Origin: Syncephalis plumigaleata
Taxonomy: Eukaryota > Zoopagomycota > Zoopagomycetes > Zoopagales > Piptocephalidaceae
Direction: 5' to 3'
Length of the DNA: 33,791 nt
NCBI GenBank assembly: GCA_025201365.1
Contig: JAIXMF010000131.1
Coordinates: 1-33,791, forward strand
Position 1 is the first letter of the stretch, and every line of letters starts with the position of its first letter. The notes below the pieces were generated by a model, which saw nothing but the letters and a program-made list of their open reading frames with translations, searched no databases and was not told the DNA's origin. A program made the translations under genes and the position numbers. Positions 17,950 to 29,608 of the stretch are shown here, one piece after another.

Positions 17950-20854
17950 CTACTTTAATGTATCTAAAAACTATAGATGATATGTAGATATTAGTATGCA
18001 ATAGATTCACATAATAAGATAAATGTACTTACTTTTAATGCATAAGTACGAGGAATCCAGCTACTGGATGTTTCACGCGTTGTAATAAGCGATATTCGTT
18101 GTTGTTTAACATCACGCCAGAATGTAACTGCTTTCTCTCTATGATATCTCATAGTATTCGCGTAGACAATCGGATACCACTCGTTGAATATCTCTGCTCG
18201 ATTATTCTATACAGCAACACAATAGTCATTAATGATCCATACATCAGTGGTAGATGTCACGTAACCCTACTTTGATACAGGCTAATCTAAATGCTCTTAA
18301 ATAGAGTATAGTATAGGGATGATAGTCATCATTGTGAGATTCTTCGATTAGACGTTCGATAATAACAGTGACATCAGCATGTTCTAATAAATGATGATTA
18401 AATACTTATTAGTTATGATGACACGTTGAATGCACTTACTACGCGTTATATAGTCAATACCGTACATGCGAATGACTATTTCGAATTCAGGTATTAGTCT
18501 GTACTGTGGAATATCCATTAGGCTAATGTAGAAGATGGGTCTACTCTCCTCATTAATACTGATACACTCGGCTAGTTTACTAATGATACTGCTGTTATTC
18601 GTAAATGATGATGTTGACATTTCAGTATTTGTTTCTGGTGTATCCACTTCAACTATAAAGCAATAAGTCATCAATTCTTAATGAGTCAACATCATTCTAG
18701 CTTACTTTTACAAGTAGGGAATACATGATCAAATGTATCAATGAGTTCTGGCAATTGCTCTTGTATAAATTTAGGCTGTTCCAATTGCGCAAACAATGCA
18801 GTATTCATCGATGGTAAGGGTGATTGCGGATGAAGTGCCCGTTGTTGAATACAATGCTGAACATGCTGATAACCGATGGGAACAAGGCCACCCGATGGAT
18901 AATCCTCATGCTGTTCTCTACTCCCATTGTGTATTAGCATTAGATGAGTAAATGAGAAGAGTAACAGATGTCTACTTACATGGTGCCATCAGCGTGTTTC
19001 ACCGTAGATACAAGACTCAACTGCTCGACAAACTCATCCATGCATGCCATTTGTTGCGGTGTGGGTGTATGACGACTAAGTGGTGTAGAAGTACCAGCAT
19101 TTTTTGTATCTAGTGATGGTAGCATGACCCGTTGTATATCCTCGGCAAATGGTAACTAGTACATACAATGTATATGTCAATGGGATAGATACTAATAATA
19201 ATAAAGTATGTATCTTACCTGTATGTAATAGAATGAACTGGTATTTTCTTTGATGCATGGCCATAACAATCCTATTTGTGGATCGGCATTATCATAACGT
19301 TTATGTCGTACTAGAGCGTAGGCGTTCTTTTCTTGCATTGCATAAGCGAATGCTGATACGGCAGTGGTGGCTGCTTCAGGATGAGCTAATGGCATTACTT
19401 GATACACATTGGATACCGCATATTGAAAGTATCGCTAAATAAACAGATTGATATTAGTGATACTGATGATGATGATGATGCTGGTAGTACATTACCGTAG
19501 ATGCTGGTATGAATCCAATCACTTGTAGACATTTTCGTGTTGCTACTGTTGCATCTTGTTGTGTTGAAACATCCTCCACTGGAATGGATTCAGCACCAAA
19601 TGTATAGCATTCCCGTAGTTTATCGAGTGGTACAGGCACTTTATGAGTTGTTGCTACATCATGCTTGTTATTACTTTCATCATCGTAATAGAAATAAGCA
19701 CGATCGAGTATCGCTTGACTATGTTCAATAGTGCCATCATTGGTCTCACGCGATAGACATCGTTCAGCTATGGGTCGTCGAATAATCGATGTTTTGACGT
19801 AGATTTGAATTGGAATCTCAAGTGCCGTATCTGGATGTGTACGCTCATCACCAATACTGAGTGTGCCATGATAAACGACTGCAGATCGAATTGATTTGGG
19901 ACGGAATTGCGAGAGGAGATGCCAAGCTTCCTCGGATGTGAATGTACAACCATGCACGTTGTTTACTAATTCACGTAGATGTAACTCGTTCAACTACATT
20001 ATATGCATAAGTCTATTATAGATGTGTAGGTATGATTGTATTCCTTGTTACCTTATGTTGCGTTACGTTCATTTGTAGTTTCTCTTCAAGTTCAGCTTGA
20101 GTCGCTTCAAATCCAAATCCACTATCATTGTAGCTATATTAGTGATTACTGTCATAGTAATGAAATGATACGTACATTATATCAAGTCTAATATGCTCTT
20201 GTTTCATTCCATCTTCGATGAGTTCCATATGTTCGGAATTCATTGGAGATACAGCATCTGTAATAAGGTAGACTCGTTTATTATACCGTTGCTGACCACA
20301 TCGATCGACTAGTATTTCACCCGCTAGCATCAATGCTTCTAAACCTATACATCATAGTATATTAGTAGAAGCAAATGATGTATATATATTGCTCTTACAA
20401 TCGCCCGAATGCTCTCCCTTATCCAATCGATCTTCATCTAAACTGTGTAGCATGACTAGATTGGCCATTGACAATTGCTTCAATACGCGTATGTATCTGT
20501 ACTGACTATATGAATCGTAGTCATGGTTGCTCTCTTTAACGATATGGAAACGAGTAAGAAGGCATGTCTATTGTAGGGCTACTAGTACTGATAGCATACT
20601 TACCGTTACAACCCAGTAATATAATGCCTACTAGGTCAGTTTTGCGTGCTTCAACTATCTATGATAGGCAGTATAAGTATGTTGTTTGCAATAGAATATG
20701 AATCTATACTAATTACCTTTGCCATAACTAGTTTTATCAGTAATTGACGCGCTATTTCCCAACGCGTTTGTTGACCATCCGCGACATGACTCGTATTACG
20801 CCACATGGACGGGCCAACATCGATAATAAACACGATAGCGTCTTTAGTTGCCAT
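17950..20854 (-). CDS. KU80: Ku80 (Ku86) subunit of the Ku DNA-end-binding complex
   Basis: Ku80 pairs with Ku70 to form the ring that binds DNA ends for non-homologous end joining and protects telomeres. Thirteen exons join in frame to 734 residues, close to the 732 of human Ku80: 20854-20717, 20658-20604, 20533-20399, 20344-20176, 20133-20052, 19993-19496, 19434-19219, 19155-18980, 18920-18706, 18652-18440, 18383-18271, 18206-18033 and 17970-17950. The N-terminus has the vWA-like start ATKDAIVFIIDVGPSM. Later Ku hallmarks are FTSEEAWHLLSQFRPKS, EKNAYALVRHKRYDNADPQI, GLLWPCIKENTSSFYYIQLP, CIQQRALHPQSPLPS and YLRAFRLACIK. The protein ends FLDTLK and lacks the acidic DNA-PKcs-binding tail of vertebrates. 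Exon 9 has two in-frame acceptors three bases apart. The gene is divergent from MAF. Confidence 0.94.
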
Positions 20855-21121
20855 TACGTAAAGAGCAAGAGTGAAATGGCATTGACATAACGACTACTAG
20901 ACTGTTAGGTAAATATGGAATATATACTATCAATATCAGAGTGAAAACACAATTATAGTTATTAGGAAGAAACGTGCAAACTACAGGGTCAGCGCTGATA
21001 CACGATGAATCATCATGATCATCATCGTCATTGACGAGAGATAATAAAAGGCGTAACTCGATGGTGGCATGTAAAACTCGTCAGTATCGCTTGTTCTATC
21101 TCGTTGACTATATTTTCAGAA
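20855..21121. promoter_or_regulatory. Divergent promoter between KU80 and MAF
   Basis: This 267-nt interval separates facing-away start codons. It is AT-rich, with an AATAAAAGG stretch at about 21042-21050 that could serve as a weak TATA-like element for MAF. A TTTTCAG directly before the MAF ATG could be a leader acceptor or chance. Confidence 0.4.
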
Positions 21122-22096
21122 ATGACCTCACTACCAACTATGAGTTTGCCTAGTCTTGCCGCGTTACATGACAAGCGTGTAGTATTGGCGTCAACCTCGC
21201 CACGTCGTCGCGAGATTCTTAGCTTACTGGCAAGTACTCAACAAACAAACAAGCAAAAAATGATATCATCCTATTCATTGACTCTCTCCCCCTCATGATT
21301 TAGGGTATATCATTTGATGTGGAGCCTAGTCTATTCGAGGAGAACCTTGACAAATCATTATTCGCACATCCACGCGATTATGTCATGGAGAATGCTCGTT
21401 GCAAGGCAGCCGAAGTATTCGAACGAAGTTATCGTCAATTAGTTAGGGATAGTAGCACCACTGCTACTGCTACATCAAAGGTAATAGTGAGCAGCAACTA
21501 CTCTCATTGTTTACTAATGCAAGCATGCGTATTAGGAAACGATACCAAGATTAATCATTGGTGCCGATACAGTGGTCGTATTGGATAATCAAATATTGGA
21601 GAAACCACGATCGCGTGAACAAGCTGTCAATATGTTGCGTAGTTTACGTGGTCGAGAACACTACGTGTACACTGGTGTATCGTTTATACTGATCAAGGAA
21701 GCAGGCTACGATGTTCATACATTCTACGAGGAAACAACGGTAGTCATGACCGATTTCAGTGATGCCGATCTTGAAGCTTACGTGAATACCGGTGATCCCA
21801 TGTAAGTTATCTCGAGTATAGGCCAGATTAGTCATTGTATTGACAAGTACTCGTGATGATTGTTGATACTCTAGGGATAAAGCTGGTGCCTATGGTATAC
21901 AGAGTCTTGCTTCGTGCTTCATTAAAGGAATTAATGGTGATTTCCGTAATGTTGTAAGTAATCATAGTTGCGCGTGTATATCAACGTAAAAACAGTTTGA
22001 TGATTGCTAATGTATACACTCGTTTAGGCTGGCCTACCCTTAAGCCGTATCTACACCGAGCTTATTACGTGGTTATCATTACAGAATAGCCAGTAA
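21122..22096 (+). CDS. Maf/ASMTL-type nucleoside triphosphate pyrophosphatase
   Basis: Maf proteins hydrolyse dTTP, UTP or modified pyrimidine nucleotides to monophosphates, a house-cleaning role. Five exons join in frame to 232 residues: 21122-21229, 21304-21480, 21536-21801, 21875-21953 and 22028-22096. Signatures are [17 protein letters not shown] near residue 22, [39 protein letters not shown] with the catalytic Asp in [26 protein letters not shown], and [20 protein letters not shown] followed by GDFRNVAGLPLSR. Intron 1 must use a GC donor (GCAAGT at 21230), because only this joins LLSLL-type sequence to GISFDVEPS. The first ATG (21122) is chosen; the next, 18 bases on, is also possible. 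Confidence 0.93.
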
Positions 22097-22268
22097 TGTA
22101 TTTATAAGAGGAATACATGTTAAAATGCAAATCAATCTACATATTTACATTGGTTTAATAAATAACAATAATAAACAGACGACTAGTGTGACTGTATCGA
22201 ATTCATTTATTCCTACTAATACTGATTACTCCTTCATCCTCTGCAGCACTGAACACGCGTGCTAATGC

Positions 22269-23142
<874 letters not shown>

Positions 23143-23373
23143 GGCGAACGAGTAAACGAGGGAAATAAATAACAGGAAAACTGCTATTGGAATAGGTGAA
23201 AGGAAAGCAAGGATAAAAGAATTGTACAGGAGAGTGATGAGCAATGTGAAATACATGTTGCAAACAAAAGTTAGTTCCGCCCTTCTGTCTATTTGTATAT
23301 TGGCAACATTCTACAATGGATGACAACGATATTTATTTAGTGAACAAACACACACACATACGCACGCACACAT

Positions 23374-24144
23374 TTAGTTAGTTTCTAGAGGTGCTCTTCC
23401 CGTCTCTAGAATGGTTTGATTATCGATGACTTCCGCAATATGTACATCGGCCGATCCATCCGCGCTAGCTGTATTGGCTGCATCGCGGATCATCGCTCGT
23501 GCCACCACCTCCACCGGTGCTTGTAGTCGAGCCTCGCCAAAGATGGTGGTCAGACACGGCATCACCCAGTTGATCGCGAAACTCTCCATCGGTCTACTCG
23601 GGCCTTCTCGCGGCTTCTCTGGCACTAGGAAACCTGGCCGATAAATCGACAGGCGAGGAAAGTCCAACTCCTTCAAGCCACGCTCGGTTTCTCCCTTCGT
23701 GCGCGGGTAGAGAAATAACGAGCTGGCATTGGCATTTGCCGATGATACATAAAGGAAGTGTCGACAGCCCGCTCGTTTAGCTTCTTGGGCCGCAGCCAAC
23801 ACGTAGTCACGATCGATACGACGGAATGCCTCGTCGGACCCTGCCTGTTTATGCGTGGTGCCCAAACTACAAAAGACTATATCATAGCCCTCGAGTAGCT
23901 TGGACTGGGAGTGGTCGCCGCTTGACTTGGTCTCCTTAGTCTCCGCGAGTAGTCGCTCATAGTCGAGAGTGACCTGCTGAAGACGATCAGCATTGGGACC
24001 GTCATAAGGCACGGGACGACGACCAGCTGCGGTAACTCGAGCGAATGCCTTTGACTGTAGTAGTTCACGAACTAACGCTGAACCCACAGCACCCGTGCCA
24101 CCCAATACAAGTACATTCAGTTCTTTAGTGCCGCCAATAACCAT
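23374..24144 (-). CDS. FMP52: FMP52/TIP30 (HTATIP2)-like NAD(P)-binding reductase
   Basis: This atypical short-chain dehydrogenase resembles yeast Fmp52, a mitochondria-associated protein, and animal TIP30. The 256-residue single exon has a Rossmann glycine motif GGTGAVG (residues 15-21), AAGRRPVPY, DIVFCSLGTTHKQAGSDEAF, FLYVSSANANASS, a catalytic-type YPRTK (Y146, K150) and RLSIYRPGFL. The substrate is unknown. I choose the ATG at 24144, just before the fold begins. The frame stays open upstream to a stop near 24250 without another ATG, and the 21 codons directly before the ATG encode an almost purely hydrophobic segment starting with GTG/TTG/CTG codons, which may be a near-cognate-initiated anchor. 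Coding GC is higher than the flanks and there is no intron. The gene lies 231 nt downstream of the complex I gene start and in the same orientation. Confidence 0.88.
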   Translation of the reverse strand: MVIGGTKELNVLVLGGTGAVGSALVRELLQSKAFARVTAAGRRPVPYDGPNADRLQQVTLDYERLLAETKETKSSGDHSQSKLLEGYDIVFCSLGTTHKQAGSDEAFRRIDRDYVLAAAQEAKRAGCRHFLYVSSANANASSLFLYPRTKGETERGLKELDFPRLSIYRPGFLVPEKPREGPSRPMESFAINWVMPCLTTIFGEARLQAPVEVVARAMIRDAANTASADGSADVHIAEVIDNQTILETGRAPLETN

Positions 24145-24438
24145 AATTGCTAGTAGAATAGGAATGAAAAAGAGGAACAAGAAGAATAACAGCAGCAGCA
24201 GCAACACTATCGAGGATATGAAAAGAAGATCGGCTCGGTAAAGAGTGTTTCATCCGTGTGGCACGTGTTACTAGGCTGAATGAGCCATTTCGATATTGAA
24301 GTCATGACTAATGTCATCGATATTCGCTCATTTGATTCAATATGTTTACCATTACCATGATATACATTCGAGTTAATAACGAATAAATTTATTACGAAAA
24401 GAAAATACTAATGTATGTAATTACAACGCATTATAAAC

Positions 24439-26363
24439 CTATACTTGCCGCATCCGTTTGTTATCGGTTTCATCTATATAATGGTATTTGTTAGTTGAAT
24501 GGCATTTACATGAAGTGATTATGCAAATGAACTTACCTGGAATATCGTTGGAATGTCGTTTTGATCCTAGTAATGATGTATCATCACTATTATTTATGTC
24601 GTTGCTATTACTATCCTCTTCGGTAGTTTCAAGTAGTTGTTCAGCTTCTGTTAGATTTGCAGTTGCCACATTTTCTGTTGTATTGTCTTCTAGGGAATAT
24701 ACATCTTGTTCATCAGTCGTTGTAGCAGCAGTAGTAGTAACAGCTGGATTGTCATCTAATCCCACTAATAAATCGTCGTCATCGTCATCGTCACCATTGT
24801 CATTGTCGTGCTGACTGGGTTGTTCGAGTAATGTATTCGCATAAGCTTCATTATTATCATTATTAGATAGAGTGGCTGTTTGAGTTGGACTATGCGCACT
24901 GCTACTGTTGCCTGTAATGTTAGCCATTTCTTCCTCCCATGTATCTATAATAGATGAGGCAACATCATCGAACTTGGACTGGTCATTATTATTACTAGGA
25001 TGACTATTATCTGTACTCGCTACAGCCGGTACACTCAATGAGGGTCCATCTATCAATAGTGTGTTAGTAAACAACTGTGATCGCAATACAAAACAGCTCC
25101 ACTTACTTTCTACTAATTGTCGTAGACGAGTGAGTTGCTCTTGCGCATTGGGACGATCCATCAATAAAATACGAAGTGGTTCGAATGACTCGTCAATAGT
25201 GTCGACTTCATTCACCGTTAACCATAACGCTTTGTACATTTGGTATATGTCACGTAGTGTGTAGTCGTGCATGTAACTCGATGACTATAACAATCATCAT
25301 TGATTAGTGATTGTCACATATGTATACATATTACTGATTAACTAATGCTTACCTCAATGAGTAATAGCTCTAGATACGGGATTTCTAGTGTCACTTCTCT
25401 GTCCTCTAGCATGTAGGACTCTTTGAGTGTTTGTGTAAACTGTGATAAATCACAATAATACAAGGCCAATTCGTCATTCTGGTTGAAAAACACTTCTTGC
25501 TCAGGCTTGGACGGATCAGCTCGAAACATGGAATACCAAGCACCCTGATGTTGTAGATGTATACAGGGCACCTGATCTAGGATCTCTTTATCTACTTGAT
25601 ACTCGGCAGTCGTAGACATGTCCGCTGGCTGCTCTCCTTCTACTGCTTCCTTCTCCTCTACTACTTCTTCTTCCTCTTCTTCCTCCTCTTCTTCAACAGC
25701 AGCAGCAACTTCACTCATCAACTGGGACACATGTGGCACCGATGATGACAATACTTTATCGTCAGCTGACTCAACATCTACCATTTCCTTGGTAGTATCT
25801 ATATCCAATAATAATTGCTGTTCACTATCATCTTGTAAATCTGTAATGGTCGCGTCAACTGTAGTGGCTACAGGTAGTGGCGATGCTGGATGACTAGACG
25901 ATAACAATAGTGGACTAGCATCAAGTACACCTGCCACTTCAGCATCGATAGCATCATCAATGTCATCACCAATCTCTGGCTGACGTGTATTAGACAATGT
26001 GATCACTTGTTCTTGTTGCTCTTCGTCTTCTTCTTCCTCATTCATTTCAAGTAGACCATCCTCATCAGCATCAGCATGATCATCATTGTCATTGTTTGCC
26101 TCATCCAAGGTTGGCAACTCCCCTGAATCATCAATAGACAACAACATGTCATCTACTACTTCGTTGTGTGATAACGCTTTGCTGGCTACTACATCTTGAT
26201 TCACTGCATCAGCGATATCACCTGTCAGTAACGCGTCTTTAACCGTAGACGTCTCCATCTTTGAGTGAGGCTCACAATGATGCAGGTTGACGGAATGTTG
26301 ATCAAGATTAACTGAGATGTCTAGTTCAGTTGAAGAATCAAATGATGGCTGAATATCCACCAT
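24439..26363 (-). CDS. Acidic low-complexity protein with a conserved-looking central domain, unknown function
   Basis: Four exons (26363-25353, 25284-25107, 25049-24537, 24473-24439) join in frame to 578 residues. Residues 1-260 are disordered and acidic, with a poly-Glu run at about 222-243. Residues of about 265-396 look folded: HLQHQGAWYSMF, EVFFNQNDELALYYCDLSQF, LEIPYLELLLIESSSYMHDY, TLRDIYQMYKALWLTVNE and QEQLTRLRQLVES. This pattern recalls an uncharacterised fungal family in which a short beta-rich domain is followed by a helix, but I cannot name it. The rest is S, T, N, D-rich with an Asp run, and the C-terminus is basic (DNKRMRQV). A nuclear or chromatin-related role would suit the composition but is a guess. 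The ATG at 26363 is the first in frame. Confidence 0.8.
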
Positions 26364-26958
26364 TGTAGTGCGAATTCAATATTACTTGCAAATACGTAAT
26401 CACTCTAATAAACCTAATATTCGTCGAATACCCAACGCTTGCTCAAGTGACCACTAGTCTGAAATGGATACTGCCACTGCTATCCTGTGTTTATTCGCTA
26501 TGCTCTTTCTTACCTCAACTTACCAAGTAGTAGTAATCGTAGCAGCTCGATAGAGAAGTGAAATCGTGGATGGTGTACTTACACTTACTGAACAACCTAG
26601 AGAGAGTAATCACTGATAAGAATGAAAGAGTTTAGCAATAGATTCAGTGCTTAATAGAGTGGAGTAAGTAACTAAAAAAACGAGCTAAAATAAAACGGTA
26701 AAGTAAACGAAAAGAGTAAGAAGTGCGTGGTGAGCGAGTGTGTAAAGCACAATGAATGAGTTTGACCATTTAGCAACATATCAAATAGTGCGTATGTGAT
26801 AGTGAAACAAATGCATGCATTGATTAGTTAGTAGATGCAATAAGGGCAAGCATTAGTACAATTGATAACAAGACACATTAATGAACTTGGCAGTAGCACA
26901 TATAGACACAGCATATAAGTAAAAAAGATCGATAGGTCTATTACAACCTTTTATTGAT
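26364..26958. other. Promoter of the acidic-protein gene and 3' flank of the RRM gene
   Basis: No gene is visible in these 595 bases. The left part is the upstream region of the minus-strand gene starting at 26363. The right part is the 3' flank of the RRM gene and is AT-rich. Confidence 0.5.
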
Positions 26959-28067
26959 TTACTCGGATTCTTTGGTTTCTGCTCCTTCATCGGCGGGACT
27001 ACCATCTTCTTGGTCGTTGGATGGCCTTTCATCGCGTAGCGCAACCTTAATGCTGAGCTCGCGGTCTTCGGCGACCAAAGTGACACCGCTGTTGATGAGA
27101 CGCTGCTGCTCTTCTTCCGTCTCGAATTCGACAAAGCCAAAGCCCTTGCTGCGTACACCGCCGACACTACGTGCCTTTGGGTGGCGACGCACCACACTGG
27201 CCGACTTGACCTTATAGTCTTTGAAGAGAGCGGCTAGAGCCTCGTTGTCCATGGAGAATGGCAAGTTGGCCACGAACACCGTGGTCTTGGATGGCTCACC
27301 AAGCTGGCGTGGCTTGCGAGGAGGACGTGGCTTACGCTTGCGAAGGGCCGACCTATCGCCTGCACCACCTTCAGCATCATCCTTGGATGCGGCACCGTTG
27401 GTGTTGGCGTTGTTGTTGTTATTGTTGTTATTGGCGGCACCACCGGTAGATGGGTTGCGACGAGGACGCGGCTTACGACGACCCTTACCGCCATCCTTCT
27501 TCTGCTCGCGCAATGCAGCATTAGCTTCGGCATGCGTGATGATCTCACCATCCTCAGAGTCGGCATTGGAGTCTTTGCCGGGTTTGCCGGTTGGCTTGGT
27601 GCGTCGCTTGCGTGGCTTACGTGGCCGGGGCTCGCCCGATTGTGGTTTGGCGATTTCCACGTTGATTTCGCGGCCGTCCAGTTCCTTCTTGCTTAACTGG
27701 GCCACGGCAGCCTCGCACTGCTCGAGATTCTCAAAGGCTACGAAACCATAGCCCAAAGAGCGTGCACCTCGAGTAATAACTTTAGCTTGAACCCTGTATG
27801 TACACACATTGATATTAGTATTAGTAATCATCATTTCCTTTCCGCACCTCCTATCCTATCCCAATAATGTTTGAGCTATACGCTCTATTTTGCTCTCGTT
27901 ACTTACACTGTACCAGCGGGTGAGAAGAAGTTACGAAGCTCATCCTCGGTGGTAGTAAAAGCAATATTGCCTACGAACACCTTGTTTGGGTATTCATCAA
28001 CAATAGCTGGTGGAGAGGACACGGCTTCAGGGGAAGCGTCAGCCTTTGACTGCTGTTCAGCGGACAT
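26959..28067 (-). CDS. Two-RRM RNA-binding protein with a basic linker
   Basis: Two exons (28067-27907, 27793-26959) join in frame to 331 residues. RRM1 is at about 22-104, with RNP2 VFVGNIAF and RNP1 GYGFVAFE. A 115-residue linker follows, rich in RPRKPRKRR-type basic clusters and holding an Asn run. RRM2 is at about 224-306, with RNP2 VFVANLPF and RNP1 KGFGFVEF. The tail is acidic (EDGSPADEGAETKESE). The protein should bind single-stranded RNA. The basic R/P/K clusters suggest nuclear or nucleolar location, as in nucleolin-like proteins, but the exact orthologue is not clear to me. The intron joins AGTV to VQAKVITRG within RRM1, and the phase-2 junction is unambiguous. Confidence 0.9.
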
Positions 28068-28782
28068 GATGAGTGGCTTTAAACGATAGCAATGTATAGG
28101 CTCAGTTAGCTAGAGACTGTAACAGTAGAGAGCACGGCACTGGTATGTGTGCGTTTGTGCGTACAAGGGCAATATAGAATAGGCAGGGAGGACAGTGAGT
28201 GGATGAGATGGAGAGATAGATAGACAATATCGAGAAGCACTAGGCTGTGAATATAGTGTTATCGAGATAAAGTGCAACTAAAGCGCAAGTGTAAGACGAT
28301 GGATAGGCACACGCGTCGTCGTCGTCGTCGTCGAGGGGCTAGACGCGGCTCGCTGTAGGGACAAACGGGAACTAGGCCAAAGAGTGGCAAAATAAAAGTG
28401 GAAGATGATGATTTGGAAAAAAGACGCTGAAAACGCCGAACGAGCGATGCGAAATACGCTTTTGTATAAAAGTGGCGGATGCGTATGGTGGGATAGGTGT
28501 GTGTGTATGTCGTAGTAATTGTAGTAGTAGTATTAGCCACAAAGGACGAACGAATGATATTGCTTCACATTGCTTGACGAGAAAGGCGACGTTGCAGCTG
28601 AATGGCTACTCTGTCACTATTACTCCAACTACCACTACTATTACTACTACCAAATGTCAACCCATCCACTTGTGTGGTCTCGCGTGTCATCCTTGTATTC
28701 TCGTACATCATGGCTCATTCTAGATGCAGATGAGTGAAATGGGGTGAACATGCAGCCATATCGCACGTTGACATTGTATTAG

Positions 28783-28867
28783 CCAATCATTCGTATTATT
28801 GTCCATTGGTTGGCAATTGCTCGTTGTGGTTGGTCCGTAGAACAACGGGCATGGCAATAAATATATA
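28783..28867 (+). promoter_or_regulatory. CCAAT boxes plus TATA element without an assigned gene
   Basis: CCAAT occurs at 28783-28787 and its inverse ATTGG at 28805-28809, with GGTTGG-type motifs nearby. TATATA follows at 28862-28867. The spacing resembles a functional promoter directed rightward, yet the nearest recognised plus-strand start, CWF19, is 740 nt away. Confidence 0.4.
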
Positions 28868-28940
28868 CCCGCTTCGTGAAGAGCATTGTTCTTTCTTAAT
28901 TAACTAGCGAACAAGCAAGCAAGTGTGCAAGCGTGCAAGT

Positions 28941-29012
28941 ATGGTGGATATTCACCAGAAAAGCGGAGCATCTAGTTGCTTTACGGCACAACCAATCATT
29001 CCGTGCCAGCTA
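28941..29012 (+). CDS. Possible first exon of an unrecognised gene or upstream ORF (speculative)
   Basis: An ATG about 75 nt after the TATA element opens 24 codons beginning MVDIHQKSGASSCFTAQPI and runs into a GTAAGC donor at 29013. Acceptor AGs at 29073-29074 and 29080-29081 could follow, and the frame after the second stays open for about 170 nt to another GTAAGT. The downstream translation is not protein-like. The exon may belong to a short gene, a non-coding transcript, or the CWF19 leader as an upstream ORF. Confidence 0.2.
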
Positions 29013-29608
29013 GTAAGCACGCGTAGATGATTGGTGGATACTTTTTTATTTCATGTAAAATTCATGGGTTACAGTTTTTAGGGATCTGCAAGTTGTAAAG
29101 TGAAAAAGATTTTCTTTTTATTCTGCCGCCATCACCTTACAACGCGCCATTATGATCCTTCTCCTTGTTCCACCTCACTTTATTCTCTTGTGTATTCATA
29201 TCTTGTATTCTATCGTATTTCATACTATAATAATGGACTAGTGGTTATTGCTTGGTAAGTATCGATTGACATGTAGCAATGAATGGGATGGTTCCAATGA
29301 TGGAAATACAAATGCATTTGTCGGCTTTGGCGTCTGACGTGGCCAGGATGTCAATGGAGCCTGGAATATTCAGGAGAACCCACCATTGTGCCTGGTCGAC
29401 AGATTATACAATTCGTTGCCGAACGAGTCTGAGGAACACAAACATCCATTGCTATAATGTTTAGTATGACAGTGTAACTAATCTTGAATATCTGTTGTTA
29501 TGTTTTAGATATTATAAAACAAGTGGCTTTTTATTTATTAATAAATTATTTATTTAACACATTCCTTACTCTTAATTACTATTATAATTGTTGACTCTTG
29601 TATTAATC

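Larger units (their letters stand above)
28068..29608. other. 1.5 kb interval between RRM gene and CWF19, with an orphan promoter
   Basis: The left 350-400 nt are the RRM gene leader and promoter and include a CGT trinucleotide run (about 28315-28335). A plus-strand TATAAAAG occurs at 28465-28472. A CCAAT/TATA promoter-like array lies at 28783-28867, followed by an ATG at 28941 with a GTAAGC donor. The block 29272-29460 has protein-like stretches in more than one frame but no recognisable family. The last 100 nt are AT-rich and precede the CWF19 start. Confidence 0.45.

Noticed and set aside
27221-27751. 176-residue plus-strand frame opposite the RRM gene
   Set aside because: It is an antisense shadow of the R/P/K-rich and N-rich coding sequence.
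28259-28540. Arginine-rich minus-strand frame upstream of the RRM gene
   Set aside because: Its arginines come from a CGT simple repeat and there is no start context or conserved motif.
28981-29010. Short GGCAC/GTGCC hairpin after the orphan promoter
   Set aside because: The stem has only five pairs and is expected by chance.
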